A stretch of 64,000 bases of DNA, from positions 5,208,001 to 5,272,000 of the forward strand of contig JARFIW010001670.1 of NCBI GenBank assembly GCA_036346225.1. The letters run 5' to 3'. Below are positions 9,915-23,487 of the stretch, piece by piece (within the stretch, counting starts at the first letter, position 1; every line of letters begins with the position of its first letter). Below the pieces are notes generated by a model. The model was not told the origin of the DNA and did not search any database. It worked only from the letters and a program-made list of their open reading frames with translations. The stretch is from Platerodrilus igneus. Lineage: Eukaryota > Arthropoda > Insecta > Coleoptera > Lycidae. The translations under genes and the position numbers were made by a program.

Positions 9915-12900
9915 GTAAGTGTGTGATAAAGAGTGAAATTCAAATTTTATGGCTAAGATAGTGGTGTTAACATAAGGTTTCCGCATTTCCTTATACAAAC
10001 ACAGTTAAATTTTTGTTGGCACTTGTATTAAAAATACGGTGGCGCCTATTAAAACTATTTTTGGTCAGTTATCCACCCATGACCCATGCTCATGATCTAC
10101 CCAGAGCTAACACTCTACTAGCCGTTTAACCCTTAAGAGTTTTCTTTGTCTATAGCCGTTTTCCATCCGACATTACCCTGGGCTTGGAGTTTAAAGAAGA
10201 AATACTCGACCTAGTGATATCAGATTAAAATAGAGAGCTTCAGTATATAGCTGATAGTCACCAGGATAAATTTGCAAAAATTTTATTTTAATTACAATCT
10301 TCTGAAAATATCTTAGAAATATTATCGTACCTTAAATAATACTCTAACCCATAGATGGTTAGGTATTTATCTTTCTCTCTGCAATTATCTCTGAGATGTT
10401 ATCCTCATCTTGACTATACCTTCAAGTAAATAAATTATCTATATCTTCTCGTCATGAATGCAGTAAAAGAATATTTTTTCTATTTATTGTTCCAAACCCT
10501 TGGTATTTATGACCAAAGGTGAAAAAGCTGATTTGCACATTAGCACTATATTTGATAAAATACGGTTAAGAAATGCTGTATCATAAATGCAGTAGCGCTG
10601 ACTAATTTGTTAACTAACCGTTTTGACTGCTGCATCATATTTTGTCTTATCCTGTAAAAGCTAGAAAAAATTCATTTAGCTTTAGAGAATATCTTTAAAG
10701 AGATAAATGTAAATTTGCACGCATTCATGCGTGAACGTGACAATAATTTTTGTAATTAGATTTATAATGAAGATAAGCGTTAATAATAAGTATGTGAGTC
10801 TCATGCTCCCAACTAAATTTGTGCGGCGGCAACAAAGACCTGTGCGCGCTGAGTCGAATAAGCCTTTAAAATCAGGTAGCTGCTCATTTTCATTTCCTCG
10901 TATCGCAATTTTTACTACGGTTTAAACAAACCAGGTGGCGTCTATAGAGAAATGTAAATGTGTGAGTTCTCGTACAATGACACCTTTTTCAGTTGTTCTT
11001 TTTAAGCTTAATGGCGATTGTTGCGTTTTTTTAAAAGCTTTATTTTTTGTTGTATTAATTAGGTTCAGAAGATTTTTAAACCCGGCATGGAAAAATTCCC
11101 AGTATTGTTATGTTTTAGTGTAAGTGATACGTGAAAACCATACAAAGATTTGATTCTCACAAAAGTCCAGTCATTGATTTATCATTTGTGGTCTGGAAAA
11201 ATGCAATAATTGCACTTCTCGGGATTTACACTCAGCTGTGGCCACCAATGTGCTTCAGAGAACTTTAACCTCTCTTGGAGAGGAGAGATGTTTTGTGAAA
11301 GCGGACATGTTAAAACAAAGAACTTGACTACCGACCTTCCTCGAGTGTGGAAGTGTTTGTAGTGATCCGATGTATCGGCAAAGTGATTCCTTTCCTTTCA
11401 TTCCTGTCCTCTATCGTTACCTAACAAATCGACGCTTTGTCGACAAAAGCTAGAACCAACCAAACACAGGGACATCAGGAAGCTACCCACGCCAACCATG
11501 AGAAATTGAACATGCCGCATCGGTATCAAGATACCACGAGTAAGTGCTAGGTTTGAACCTGAAAAACATTTGATGCTCCAGAGAATTTAACCCCCATGTG
11601 AATTTGAGTGTGCTACGTACCTAGACGTAATCGGAAGAAAAGCAAATACCAGGCTAACTACCAAACGCATATGGTGGGGGGATTCGGCTACATACCAAAA
11701 ATAAACAAAAAGAAAACACATCGCCCGCTATTATCTATTAACACATAAAAAGAAATAAAGGATTCTGTACAGACAAGTAAATAAAAATTAATTAAGTGTT
11801 ATTATTTCACAGCAAACAATTATATTGTACGGACAATTTAGGATTTTAGATACGAAGCGCGCATCTCGTATTTCACACAAAATAAAATTAATCAGTAGTA
11901 AATAAACCTGTGAGAGCTTTTGTCAAGCGTTTTTAAAATTTCACCTATTTTTGTAAAATAACTAATTAGTAGGAAAGAAATAAGCGTGTCTGTCCAACAT
12001 TTTCAACAATGGTATATTGCACCTGTAGAGCGATAATATCGATTAGCAGCAACGAACAATAGTTTTACAGTGTTACGTAACTACACCAAACGTTGATACG
12101 GAATATGCCATTGACACACACAAAAGAAAACGAGTTGCATACCTGTAGGTGTCCGGATACTTAGCTCGCAAACCATCGAGGGTGAGTCAGCACAGCAACG
12201 CCATGGTCGTGAGGATCTATTTACCCTGCTACCATAATTGCAGCAGCGATCTACGGACAAAAGCCGTTGACCTGCAGACAAAAGCAGTTGGTCTACAAAA
12301 AGAAAGAACCCATTTGGCCTCAAGCTAAAAAAAGTTAAAAAGAGAATCTGGTTAGAATGTGTACGCGCGGGAAGACTCACCAATACACGCAAGACACCTC
12401 TTAGTTGTCGAACAGAAAAAAAAACAAACGTGCATTGCTTTTGAAATACGGTGGCGAATAATGTAGAGAATATTTCGACAATGATTCAAATAACAGGAAT
12501 TCGAAATGCAAATCCTCGCTTATCAAAGCGAGATTGAAACTGGAAAACCCGGGTTTTTGCGCGACCTTATTTTAACAAGGCTTTACATTGGAACAATAGA
12601 GAAAACCATTATACGCGTTTGTAATGTATACCAAGATAACGGGTACCTAAACAGGATATAAACTATTTAATTGTAGCATAAACTTGTCGTTTTGAATTAA
12701 ATAAGTTTAAAATGAAAATTTGTAGCAAGCGTACTTATTGTAAACAGGATGTTGTTGAAGAATTTAAGAAATTACCGGATACCTAAAACAAGGCAAAGAC
12801 TATTTAATTTATCGAATAAATTTCCGTTTTAAAAGCCAAAGGGATTTGAGTTAACCAGGGAAATTTTTAAAAACAAAATTGAAACGTAGCAAGGGTATAT

Positions 12901-14071
12901 GTAGCTTTATATGTAGTAAAAATTAACGTTTCAGAGCGTTTTAGTTCGTTTCAGGTTTCAAAATGAAAATTAACAATCCGTTGTGCCCAGATCGAGCACC
13001 GCGGAACGAATGAATTGAAAGTGCGAATGTGAATGAGATAGAATTTTGCGTCACAGCGTCGCGCGCATGACTAACACTTTTTGATTATGGTCTAAATCTA
13101 TAAATCCCAACACTGGATACAATACTTTAATAAAGCTATAGTTCAATAAATCAGAGAGATTTTAATGTGCTGCAGTCTTGCGAGAGCCACAAGAAAAGTA
13201 TTTAATAGATTAAGTATTATTTTCAACGAACTTCGTTCGTTTATGAAATCTATTTGTCTGTGTGTCTGTGTGTCCGAGGCCTTTTTAATGGTCGGACATC
13301 AATGTGTGATACATCAATCGATTCAGCTCGGTGTCCAGAGCTTAAGTTTTGATGTCAGTTAAAATCGGGCCACGGGGACGCCGAGCCCCCGGGAAAATCC
13401 ACAGGGATAATTAAAATTTTAAATAAGTTTAAAATCAATATGCGACACATATTTGAACAATTTATGGCATTTCATGCCAATTATTCCAATATTATAGACA
13501 TTGTTTAAACTTAAATTTTGATTACCGAAAATAATTAGATTCATATAAAAAAAAAAATTCTTATCTTATTGATGAGAACTAATATATAGCTTTTAAAATA
13601 TTTATTCAATAAAATAAAATATATTAAAATGTCTCTTTTGTTGTTTATAAATTTTTGTTTTTATCTGAATACTTATAATTATTACAACATAATAATTTTA
13701 ATTTCTTTAAATTGTTTTAAAGTAAGTCTACATTTGGAAGTTCGTTGCGACAATGCCTTGCATTTTCAACTTGTTATTTTATAAACTGTATACCAAACAA
13801 TTGCTGTAGAGCCGATGAAGCAAAAGTATTAGAATAATGTAGTGATTACACAATTACATAAAGCGGTTTTATAGATCAAATAATATTTCTTGCATCTTTT
13901 AAGTTTTGATGTCATGTACAAGGAATTTTATGAAATCTCTAATCGTTAAGTATAGTTGTATTGGTAACAGAGTGACTAAGACACGAGATTTTGTCAAATA
14001 TAATATCCGCAACTGGTTAAATAAAACAATCTTCGTTCTCACTTATAAATATAATTAGACAACAATTTATT
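9915..14071. other. Mostly unassigned sequence
   Basis: No intact gene seen. About 10190-10735 (+) reads like a heavily decayed coding segment with many stops. About 11216-11700 is a GC-richer block that could be an old repeat or a UTR. A 103-codon frame on the minus strand (12081-12392) lacks recognisable motifs. The remainder (12400-14070) is AT-rich with nothing I can name. Confidence 0.5.
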
Positions 14072-15330
14072 TTATTTAACAATATCATGTAATACTTTTA
14101 CATCTTTGTTTAGTAATAAACAATTTCTTAAAGCAGCTCCTCCTTCTTTACCTTTACAATTTTCCATAGCAGTATCGATAGTTTCTTTTATAAAAGATGG
14201 ATGTTCTTTTAATTTTTGATCATACTTATGACGAATCTCAAGAGCCTCAGTAAAAACAGATTTAGCTCTATCAATGTCAATTTTTAGGTTATTTAGTATT
14301 CCAAGTACTCGATACACACAGTTTATAAAACTATTATAGTTCTTGTTATCTTCTGGTACTACATCGAATCTATCTATTGCATAAATCTCTTCTTCATTAA
14401 GATTGTATACGTACAAGCATGTCTTTTCTAAGCGTGGAAAAAGTAAACCTTCCTGTAAAAAAATTATATCAGACAGTATTTCCAATTGTTAATTTAGGTT
14501 GAAGTATTTTAAAGCTATGGTTTGTTTAACAAGTTAATATCTTAAATATTACCTAAAACAAATCTCCAAGGTGTTATTTGGGTTTAAAAATTAAAAACAA
14601 GTATGCTTAAAACCCACAGAAACAAAAAAAAAGAATTCCCAACGCTACTGTTTAATAAAATCATACATTTTACCTCTTTTGCACGTTTACTCTTGAAACA
14701 ATTATTAATTGGAGTAGAAAGTCCATCATTAGTGTATGTCTTTAAAGATCCATTTTGCAATTCAGATTGCAAACCAAGGTCTGCTAGCAAAATTGTTAAT
14801 CCATTTTGTACAATACTTATTTCAGAAAGTGATAAACAACATATCAGTTTATCGGCATACATTTTTCCCCAAAATATCAACTGAGAAATATCCTTATAAT
14901 TTTGTACAGCACATGTCTGAAACCTGGATCACTTATGTCAGATAGACTTTATTTATACACACGACTAAGACATTTGACAAAATCGTTCAGGCAATCTTAT
15001 TTATAAAAATATGTTATATGAGGTTTCGGTCTAAAAAAACTGGTTACCTATTTCAAAAAGAAGCTCGATGAAGTACCTCGCCCAAAATTTTGTCATCCAA
15101 ATAATTATCGTTAACCTCACAACAATGTAAGAGTTGCCAATTAACGCAGGGAAAGGTGAGGGTAAAAGCATACATATAACTAAATTCTGTGATACAGGTA
15201 AAATTGGCACTGGCAGTTAAATAAAATTCTTTGAACTTAACTTTTGTAAATTCTTGCTTCTCTGCGCAGAATGACTGAGCTAACACAATGGCAAAAAGAA
15301 GGATAGAGGGGTTGTGGCTTAAGGAGTTGT
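14072..15330 (-). CDS. Secreted protein, odorant-binding-protein-like, three visible exons
   Basis: Three minus-strand exons join in phase 0: about 15330-15077 (donor GGCGAG/GTACTT), 14880-14674 (acceptor tttctcag, donor AAAGAG/GTAAAATG) and 14452-14072 (acceptor tttttttacag, stop at 14072-14074). The first visible exon encodes a hydrophobic stretch (SILLFAIVLAQSFC) like a signal peptide, but no Met is in frame, so a small upstream exon is likely. The last exon has spaced cysteines and a helix pattern (INCVYRVLGILN, then TAMENCKGKEGG) resembling insect OBPs of the minus-C or two-domain kind. If so, the product would be extracellular and bind small hydrophobic ligands. A 65-nt intron may also lie inside the first exon. 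The structure is well supported; the family name is tentative. Confidence 0.55.
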
Positions 15331-15837
15331 AAGGTTACGAAAATTATATGTATAGTATATCTTATCTTCGAGAACACTTATAATAGAAGGTCACTATCTA
15401 AAAGGTACCAGTCAATTCACATCACAGGCAATTCTCCCAGCCTAGGTCAGTTGATGCACTGAGAAATGGATACTCACTGTGACCATTTGTCTTTCCTTAA
15501 TGTTACCTTTAGAACACCATTTTGTGATATTTCTCTCGACCTCTGTCATCAAAACCCCCCCTGAACACTTGTTTCTAAAAAACAAGGTCAAAATAATTTA
15601 CTCAGGACCTTTTTCCATAATTCTAGCCGTATTAACAGAATGTAATATTATCCTAAATTCGTACCACAAGGTTTTTGAAAAAAGTTGTTTACATCGTGTA
15701 ATTTGTTCTCGCTTTGCTAAAATATTGAACTATTAATTTAAGAACTAGATTAATTAATTACTGTATTCACAAAGACAATGGTTGTTAATACAACTATAAA
15801 GAAAATTTTTCAATACAATAACTTTCAACTTGCCCAA
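15331..15837. other. Region upstream of the OBP-like gene
   Basis: Would hold the promoter and first exon of the minus-strand gene. I see no clear TATA box or signal-peptide ATG exon that I can defend. Confidence 0.4.
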
Positions 15838-16080
15838 CACCCTTCATCATCATCATCATTAGCCTGTTGATTTTGATTTGTAGCTAGCATCTGTAACATA
15901 GTAGTATTTTGTTGCATCATCATTTGCATAGATACAAGAAATTGATTTACATCAAGATTTCTATTATTGATGTAGATTGTTGGGCATTTTGAGGTTCTTC
16001 AAAACTGTTAAAATCTTGTGCAAGAACCTGTTTATTATTTAAGGCAATTGTTAATGCTTGCAAGCAACCACATCAATATT
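15838..16080 (-). pseudogene. Broken coding-like fragment, function unknown
   Basis: In one minus-strand frame it reads a Met/Gln-rich segment (MQMMMQQNTTMLQMLATNQ) ending in an Asp run encoded by a GAT repeat. An adjoining frame holds ALTIALNNKQVLAQDF. A frameshift separates the two. Such Gln-rich tails occur in some transposase-associated proteins, but I do not recognise the family. Confidence 0.25.
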
Positions 16081-16249
16081 GTTAGTAATCTGTAAAAATT
16101 AGTATAATCCCACTTATGAGAACTGTTGTAGATACTTTTGGGCTTAGTATATTTCTAAATGACGTTAATACAGTTATTAGTTCTAAATTGAATTCACTAT
16201 TTCCCATAAAACATAAATTTATTGTCACATAAAATACAAACATGTTCAA

Positions 16250-16267
16250 CCTAACCTAACCTAACCA
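16250..16267. repeat. Short (CCTAA)n interstitial telomere-like repeat
   Basis: Just over three units of CCTAA, the complement of the insect telomere repeat TTAGG. Short enough to arise by chance or repair. Confidence 0.6.
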
Positions 16268-18314
16268 GAACCTTACTTCCCCCCACATCATCTCTTTAGC
16301 GGCAAAATACAAATTTAAATTTGTGCAATAAGTTTACTACAATTTATTAAGATTGGAGTTGAAAATATGCCAAGAAATATTTTACATGTATTAGTCTAAA
16401 ACGAACACGTAGTAATTTCAATTTTGTAAGGTTTGGGTCAAAAGAATAAAGGATATATTTGATATCTTCGAAAGAGTCGGTAATTTCTTCCAGATTCGTT
16501 TCGGGATCCATAATATTTACGTTAGAGTTAAGGGGGATACTTAAATTGTAAAAACCACAGATTGAAACTGTAAACGTCGTTGATCCTGCGTGGAGACGGG
16601 TGTTGTACCACCAGTAGATAGTTTCCAGCAAAGCTCCCTTGTCTTTAAATGAAGGTGATTCATATTTATAATTTTATAAAAGATACGTTAACCTAAATGT
16701 TGTGTTTGGTACTCAGTTAAACAAACATCAACGATAGTTTTATATTACTAGTTAAAAGATAAACGGGATTAGATGTCTTAATTACACCGAAATGGGAGAT
16801 AATTCTTTCTTAATATTAAATATACACAAAAATTCATATCGTTTCGCAATTAAGAATTTTTTTATAAATACGTGAATTTTACATGGTAATACGCATGGGA
16901 TCAATGTAGATTTGCACTCTACATAAATAAGGGATATGTTAAATATATTTTTATAATTTGTTTATTAAATTAGATACACAAAATTAAGGTTAAACTTACA
17001 TTCTTGTATGTTTACGAAACCGTTAGATTAGGACACTAAGGCAAAGATATTTTTGAATAGCAAACCCAGTTTCAAAAGGTACTAAACATAAAGTAGAATG
17101 GTTTGTAAAAAGACATAATTTTTTATTTACCACGTGAAAATTTATGCAAATTTTTTGCGGTATGTTCTTGAGAATGCACAAGAAGAGTTTTTGTTTAAAG
17201 GAGATAAAAATTTAGGAATCTAGGGATTTTAGCAAGGATAAATAATAGAAAAACGGTAAATTCTACTTACCTCAATTATTAATTATAATTAAAATCCAAC
17301 TTTCAGATAATTTTATTACTTTAACTCTCGCCGAAATTAGGACATTCCAGGTATTAACAAAATTAATTAATTATTTAAAACACACACAAGCACTATCAAA
17401 AGAAGCTTTTTGATTTTTTAAATTAATCGCCATTGTTAACTTCTACTCAAAGGAAAAAAGATATGTTTAGCCGAAAAAACAAAGGTTCTAAATTAGTAGA
17501 TAACAAAAGGTTTTTATATGAATTTTAGGATAATTTTATCAGGATTATAAAACATTTTTAATTTTTGGTATACAATGATTTAATATTATCAAATAGATAA
17601 TAGATGGGCTAAACAAAGCTTTTTTAGATAAATATACGATATGTCACATGGGTGAAATAGGAAACTTCTGTCTTTTTCAACCAACATAGCAAATTTTAAC
17701 AGAGAGTCTCACGTTGGTCACGAAATTGTAACCATAATCCCGCGTTTACAGTTAAATACCGGTGTAAACATCATGCACAAATAACCCCAGTAGTCCTGCT
17801 GGTGCGAGAATTTTAGGTCCTCAGGGATAGTTCCGTTGTGGCTTCCTACTGCGTCTTGTATTGCTTCGCTAGTCTGCGTGTCGATACCGTATAAGTGGAG
17901 GTAGCGAGGGAAATCACTAGTCGATAAGCTCAAAACCCTCGCACACTTCGGCATTCAATAGAAGTCGGTAAGCAAATCTGGAGTTACGCTACCTTTTCTC
18001 CCAAGTAAATATCGACCCCTTCCAAAAGTGTTTAAAGCACTCTCACGCACGTTGGTGGGAACAACGTCGTTCCAACCGTAAGAATTGCCAGGTTAGCATA
18101 ATTTCAAACCACAACTTTATGTAGTTTTTACAGGCGTTGACATTATGGTATTATCTGCTGGAGATTTTACTAAGTAGAGTTTTAAAAAATTCCACTAAAC
18201 CTAAATAATATCCTACATGTTAAAGCTTTTTAAAATAAAGCGTAATAAAATTTATATCCGTATGTATCGGTATACTGTGCAGCGATATACACCGATAACT
18301 ATTGGTATATATCG
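16268..18314. other. No recognisable gene
   Basis: AT-rich. Minus-strand frames of 94 codons (16347-16631) and 78 codons (17718-17954) show no motif. The latter lies in a locally GC-richer block (17700-18090) that may be an old element. Confidence 0.5.
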
Positions 18315-18407
18315 ATACATATACATATATATATATATATACACATACACACATACAAACACATACACACACAAACACAAACACACACGCACACGCACAC
18401 GCACATG

Positions 18408-18444
<37 letters not shown>
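18315..18444. repeat. Compound (TA)n/(CA)n microsatellite
   Basis: TA tract, then CACATA/CACA/CACG units, then about 17 TA units, directly followed by the TGCTATGATAAT end of a Z LTR. Confidence 0.95.
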
Positions 18445-18446
<2 letters not shown>

Positions 18447-20426
18447 CTATGATAATAGGGTTATTTAGGAGTATATAAGGTCACAGGGGAGGTATACTTC
18501 ATGTGAACATCATAAAAATAAAGAAAACCATTTAAATTATAAAGGTACATAATTCGGTCATTATGCAAAAAAATAAATTCCAATCACCTTGTATAATAAA
18601 AGGAAGCTTATTTTGTAATAACCTAAATCAAAATAAATAATTTTGGAAGTCATTCAATACATTTCTAAATATTTAAAAATATTCTTAAGCGCCAATGCAA
18701 GTACCGTATATAATATAAAAGAAAGCTCATTCTGTAATAGCTGATCCACATTTAGTAGAATAAATAATTCTGCAATTCATTTTAGAAGCATTTAAGGCAT
18801 TTATAAACTCCTAATAAATACAAATTAGGCATATTCAAAAGTGAAACAACTCTTTAAAACTCGACGCATTGCGTAAGAAATAGAAGGCAATAAAACGCAT
18901 AATCAAACTTTTGATTAACCGGCATATTTCATAACGCAATAAGGTATAAATATTGAGGAAAAAGCATACGTGATGTTTGAAATGTAAATCGCCACATTTA
19001 AAGAAAACTCAATGTAGGTAAACAAAATATGGAACCATAAGTTTTGATGTACGCGCAGAATTAAAGATTAATATTTAAAAGTCCCTGTACAAAATTACAA
19101 CTACGTGCTGTTAAAAGGTACAAAGTACTATTGGCTAATAAAATCCATAATATAAAGCTTATTGTCTACGTGATTTTTGGAGCGTCTAAGCAATGCATAG
19201 AGTAAGCGATAAAACCGAACCGGCTGCATGATAGCGCAGTGCAACGGCTCTGCCGAATAACAATATAGTGGGCGGTCAACCAATAACAGCACATGAGACG
19301 ACTTGTCTATATAATGCATCAAAACTGATAACAAACATTCATTTCATAACTGAAGCACGAACTGTACCAGTCGTAACAAAAGTATTACGTAGATATTAAC
19401 TTAGTAAAGTTAAATTAAAAATTGTAAGTGAAAGTCACATTAATTAAAATTTCAAGTGAAGAAAACAGAATAAGTGCGTGTTTAAGCATACGAGTGTATA
19501 AAAATCTGCCGTTGGCTTAAAACGTAAATCTAAAATTAATTAGTAATAAACGAAATCTTTACAATACATTATTTAGAGCTCCAAGTAAGTACGGAAATAA
19601 AACTCAAAACAATGCTCCAATCAAGCACGGAAGTAAAACTCAAAACAATACTTCAATACCAATACTTCAATACCTCTAAGTACTGAATACAATAAATGGG
19701 AAAACTAACATTAAAAAGTTGAGATTACAAATAAAGCTCTAAACAACAGGTTCATTCGAAGCCACTCGTTAAGCTGTAGAAAAATTATTCGAAGCATTGG
19801 GGTGCACGCAGAACTGCAGGTCAACAACCACTAAACTAGCAACTGATTTGAAACAGGAAATTCCCGTGGGAATCAATCGGAAGAATACCAGGTTAGAAAT
19901 AAATTTTCAATTGATAGCATAAGTTTTATTTTGAATATTTGAAACTTACATATACTTAGATATTTTGTGTAAAGGGTCATCCAAAATTTGGTAATACGTA
20001 GAAAAATACGTTAAAAGAAAGAAAAAGGTTCATTGAACGTTCAACGAAACATTCAATATAATACATAGTTATTTTTGCTGGCTTTAATTGCTTAAAATGG
20101 ATCATAGGTTATAGTAATGAACAAATTTCATATTTATTTTAATTTTGATTCAAAAGTTCTTAAATAGCATATGACAGTACGAAGGTCGTAAAATTGGAAA
20201 TTGTACATATTTCTTAGCTTATTATACAATTTTTGTCGAATTTTGTTTATCTTATTCAGCTACATGAAGTGTTAGAGGGAAGGGGATACATATTCTTTGT
20301 TATCATATCGTAGTTCACTCTGTGCAGGGTGTAACTGATCTAGTCAAGGCATAAATTTAATTGTGTTGATTTTAAAACTATTTTAAATATTTTATTTGTT
20401 TCTGTGCCTCTAAAATATTTCAAATA

Positions 20427-20429
<3 letters not shown>
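18445..20429 (+). mobile_element. Z-family LTR, copy b (3' end missing)
   Basis: Begins TGCTATGATAATAGGGTT and follows the order of copy c: a CACC-TTGTATAA U3 block, a TATATAA box at about 19311, a CCAG/GTTAGAAA splice-donor-like site near 19890, and a long AT-rich 3' part. The terminal TATCATAGCA is not present, and the copy runs into (TA)n at 20430. No coding sequence. Solo or truncated LTR. Confidence 0.6.

Positions 20430-20465
<36 letters not shown>
20430..20465. repeat. (TA)n microsatellite
   Basis: TA tract between Z LTR copies b and c. Confidence 0.95.
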
Positions 20466-20467
<2 letters not shown>

Positions 20468-22220
20468 CTATGATAATAGGGTAATTTAGGGGTATATTGA
20501 GTTATAAGGGTCGTACGCTACATGTAAATATCACTAAAGTTTAGAAAGCTAAGCAATTTCATTATAAAATAAATGGAAGTAACTCGACAATTATACAAAA
20601 AGTTAATATCGAGCACACTGTATATAAATCACAACTAACTTTAATCTATGAAAGGAAGTTCATTTTTCAAAAAACAAATCATATTTAGTAAGATAAGTAA
20701 CTTGTACGTCATATAATGCTTTTTATATTAAATATACAAGCATAAAATTGAAATAAATACGCAGGAATAAAATTTTAAACACAACGAGTTTTGTTGAAAT
20801 AAATCCGCAATTAGTGAAAAAAAATAACTTGGCATACTAGCTATAAAAGAATCTCATTCAAAACATTAACGCATAAAATAAATAAACGCATTAAAAAACG
20901 TCATCATAGAAATTTGACTACGTGATCTGTACATCATAAATTCATATAAAATCCAACAAATTTTGGAGTACTTAACTACAAAACAGACGTTTGGTTACGT
21001 GATAAATTAAACGGAAAAATTTTAATAAATGCAAATATAAACAAGCGGATGTGACTTGAAGAAAGTTCAAAGTTGGATATTCAGAGGAATACACTATACA
21101 AATTAGATGCCTACGTGAGGAAATGCATCGCTTCGACACGAGTTTTGATGGTAACATTATAGAAAATCCAAAGGCTGCAAGATAAGGCAAAATACAACGC
21201 TTCAATTAACAAAGTATGCTCGGAAAACCAATGGCACAGGTGAAGGGAAGAGCCTTTATATAGAACAGGGACTTGGTAAACAATCAGTTCAAAGTATAAT
21301 ATCACGCGGAGTGAAAATAGTAAAAATGAAATAATTATTTAGTGAAAGTCGAGATAGAAAAATTTTAAAAAAATAGTTCTAGTGCTGATTTACGATAAAA
21401 GGTGCCGTTAACTTTGAAAAACTTAAGCTAGAATTATAAATTAAATCTAATTTTAATATTTAATAATTTAGGGCTCTTAAGTGACGTACTACTATTGAAC
21501 GAATTTAAGAAACGAATTTAAATAATCGCTCCAGCGAAGATATATAATTAAGCAGTGGTCTACATAAGCACATGAGCATTGAAGAGAGAAATTAATCAAA
21601 CTAAGGGTTAGACTGGGCGAGCTGTACTACGCAGTAAACAAGAGAGTTTAAGTGGAAACAATCTAGGGGTGCTGGTCAATCACATGCAGAGACAGTTCTA
21701 AGAATTAGAAACAAGCAAGGAAAACGCAGGTCAGAAATAAGAATATTCTTTATTAGCATAAGGCTTTATTTCAATTTTTAATGTTTACATATTTGCATAT
21801 GTGAAAGTACTTAATTTGTAAAGGGTCACCAAAAATCTTTTTATACGTAAAAATAAGGTCGTTTGAACGTTGAAAAGGTACTTCCAGTAGTATACAGTGT
21901 TATTTTTGCTAGCTTTAAGGGAGTTATAATTTGGGCATAATCAGATTGATATTATTATTTTGACTCGGCGTTAATTTATGAACAGCAAATCAAATTCTGA
22001 AAGTTTTAAGCTCTAAAGTTTATATATTCTTGGTCACTATACAAATTTTGGTTTGTTTCATTTATATCATTCAAGTAGTGTGGATTAAACTGAGCTAGTC
22101 AATGCATATAAAAAGAGGTATATTTAAAATTTAAAGTTGAGGTTATTTAGAGACACAGAGCGGTGGCGCTTAACAGGAAACTGAACGTTAATCACATCGA
22201 CGTGCGGCGGTATCATAGCA
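20466..22220 (+). mobile_element. Z-family 5' LTR, copy c (1,755 bp)
   Basis: Bounded by a 10-bp terminal inverted repeat, TGCTATGATA at the start and TATCATAGCA at the end, in the TG..CA form of an LTR. It is followed by a tRNA-Lys-like PBS and then gag, which identifies it as a 5' LTR. It contains a TATA box (21257-21262), an initiator TCAGT (21284-21288) and a conserved splice donor CGCAG/GTCAGA (21729/21730). The last 80 bases include GAGCGGTGGCG, shared with copy d. Confidence 0.8.
21257..21288 (+). promoter_or_regulatory. TATA box and initiator of Z LTR c
   Basis: TATATAG (21257-21263) with the arthropod initiator TCAGT 27 bases downstream. The same pair occurs in copy d (TATATAAA 41448, TCAGT 41477) and, on the other strand, in copy e (47085 and 47054). 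Conservation across copies supports a real core promoter. Confidence 0.65.
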
Positions 22221-22230
22221 AAGTAAAGAT

Positions 22231-22248
22231 TGGCACATAACGTGGAGC
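22231..22248 (+). other. Primer-binding site, tRNA-Lys type
   Basis: TGGCACATAACGTGGAGC matches the tRNA-Lys PBS TGGCGCCCAACGTGGGGC at 14 of 18 positions, ten bases after the LTR end. Confidence 0.7.
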
Positions 22249-22484
22249 TGGAACATAAAGTTAAGTAAAAATTTGTCGCCGACAACGTAGGGGCTAGAAC
22301 GGAAAGAAATTAACACTCAATTGTAAGTGCTCGAAATATTAAAAAGAAAATTGACGTATCAACGTAAGGCGAGAAGCTAGGAGCTAGAAAAATTTGAAAA
22401 TTACATATTAATTAAGATTAGAAATTACAGGCAGATAGGAAAGAAATTTAAAAAGTTAAATTAGAAGTTAGGATTTAAATAAAC

Positions 22485-23487
22485 ATGGATAAAAGAATGC
22501 GGGAAGCTCGAGAGGCGTTGAGGAATGAAGGAATAGAGATAGGGTCTCAGGAAAGTGTAATCCTGCAAGATACACAGATTGAAATTGAGGGGAGAGTATT
22601 AGAAAGGAGTGATAGAGAGGAACAGCAGACCGCACAAGAATCAAAAATGATGTCAATTCTATTAGGGTTGAACGATAAAATGGATAAAAATGACAGAGCC
22701 GTTTATCAAATGAGAGAGGACACAAAAGAGGCCATGAAAAAGATGACCACAAAAATTAGTGAAAATGGGCAAAATTTGGTTAATTTGGGGGAAAAGTTAG
22801 GCTCCGAAATATAAATTTTAAGTGATGGTGTAAGGGAAACAAATAAAACGATCACGGAAATGAGGTTACAGATGCAAAGTAAAGTTGTAAGAATTATGGA
22901 GACTGATAACGTAAGGGACGAGGTTATGAGAGTTAAATTAAATAAACCAAGAGATATGTGAAAGGGAAACAAACTATAAAATTACGGATTTAGGTGTAAA
23001 AGTAAAAGAGGTTGAAGAAAATTGTGAGATAGGATTTAGAGACGTAAATAGGGTATTGGGAAATTTAAAAACGGACCAGCAGTATAAAGCAAGAGATGAT
23101 TTGATTATGGGCAAATATAATCACAATTTAGAAATGAACCAAGAATTGTATGCAATACAAAAGTTTAGCATCGCAAAGCAACTAGATACTCCCTTAGAGG
23201 AAAAGCAAATAAAATATTTGGCAGGACATTTTGAGGGAGATGTGAGGCAATATATTGCACTTCAAAATATTGTAGATCGAGATATATTCCTGGAATATTT
23301 GCAACGCTGTGATGAATTGGGACAGAATCGTAGGGTGGAAAATAGAATAGAAAGTCAACCCGTGAATTTGATAAAAAGACAAAGAAGAGTGGAAACGGAT
23401 AGATCTAATTATCAGCGGAATAATAACAACTATAGTGGAAATTTCAATAGGAACAATTACAGTAATTATAATAATAGTTTTAGATGA
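22485..23487 (+). pseudogene. Ty3/gypsy gag (Z element)
   Basis: Starts MDKRMREAREAL and ends in an Arg/Asn-rich tail (YQRNNNNYSGNFNRNN) typical of the nucleocapsid region of gypsy elements. Two or more frames are needed: a stop at 22812 ends the first part and a frameshift near 22950 leads to the second (23056-23487). The middle shows the helical pattern of a capsid (KQIKYLAGHFEGDVRQYI). No CCHC knuckle is visible, so it is either lost or absent. Dead copy by stops and frameshift. Confidence 0.7.

Noticed and set aside
12081..12392. A 103-codon minus-strand frame
   Set aside because: No recognisable motif, and no matching splice signals or neighbours to make it a gene.
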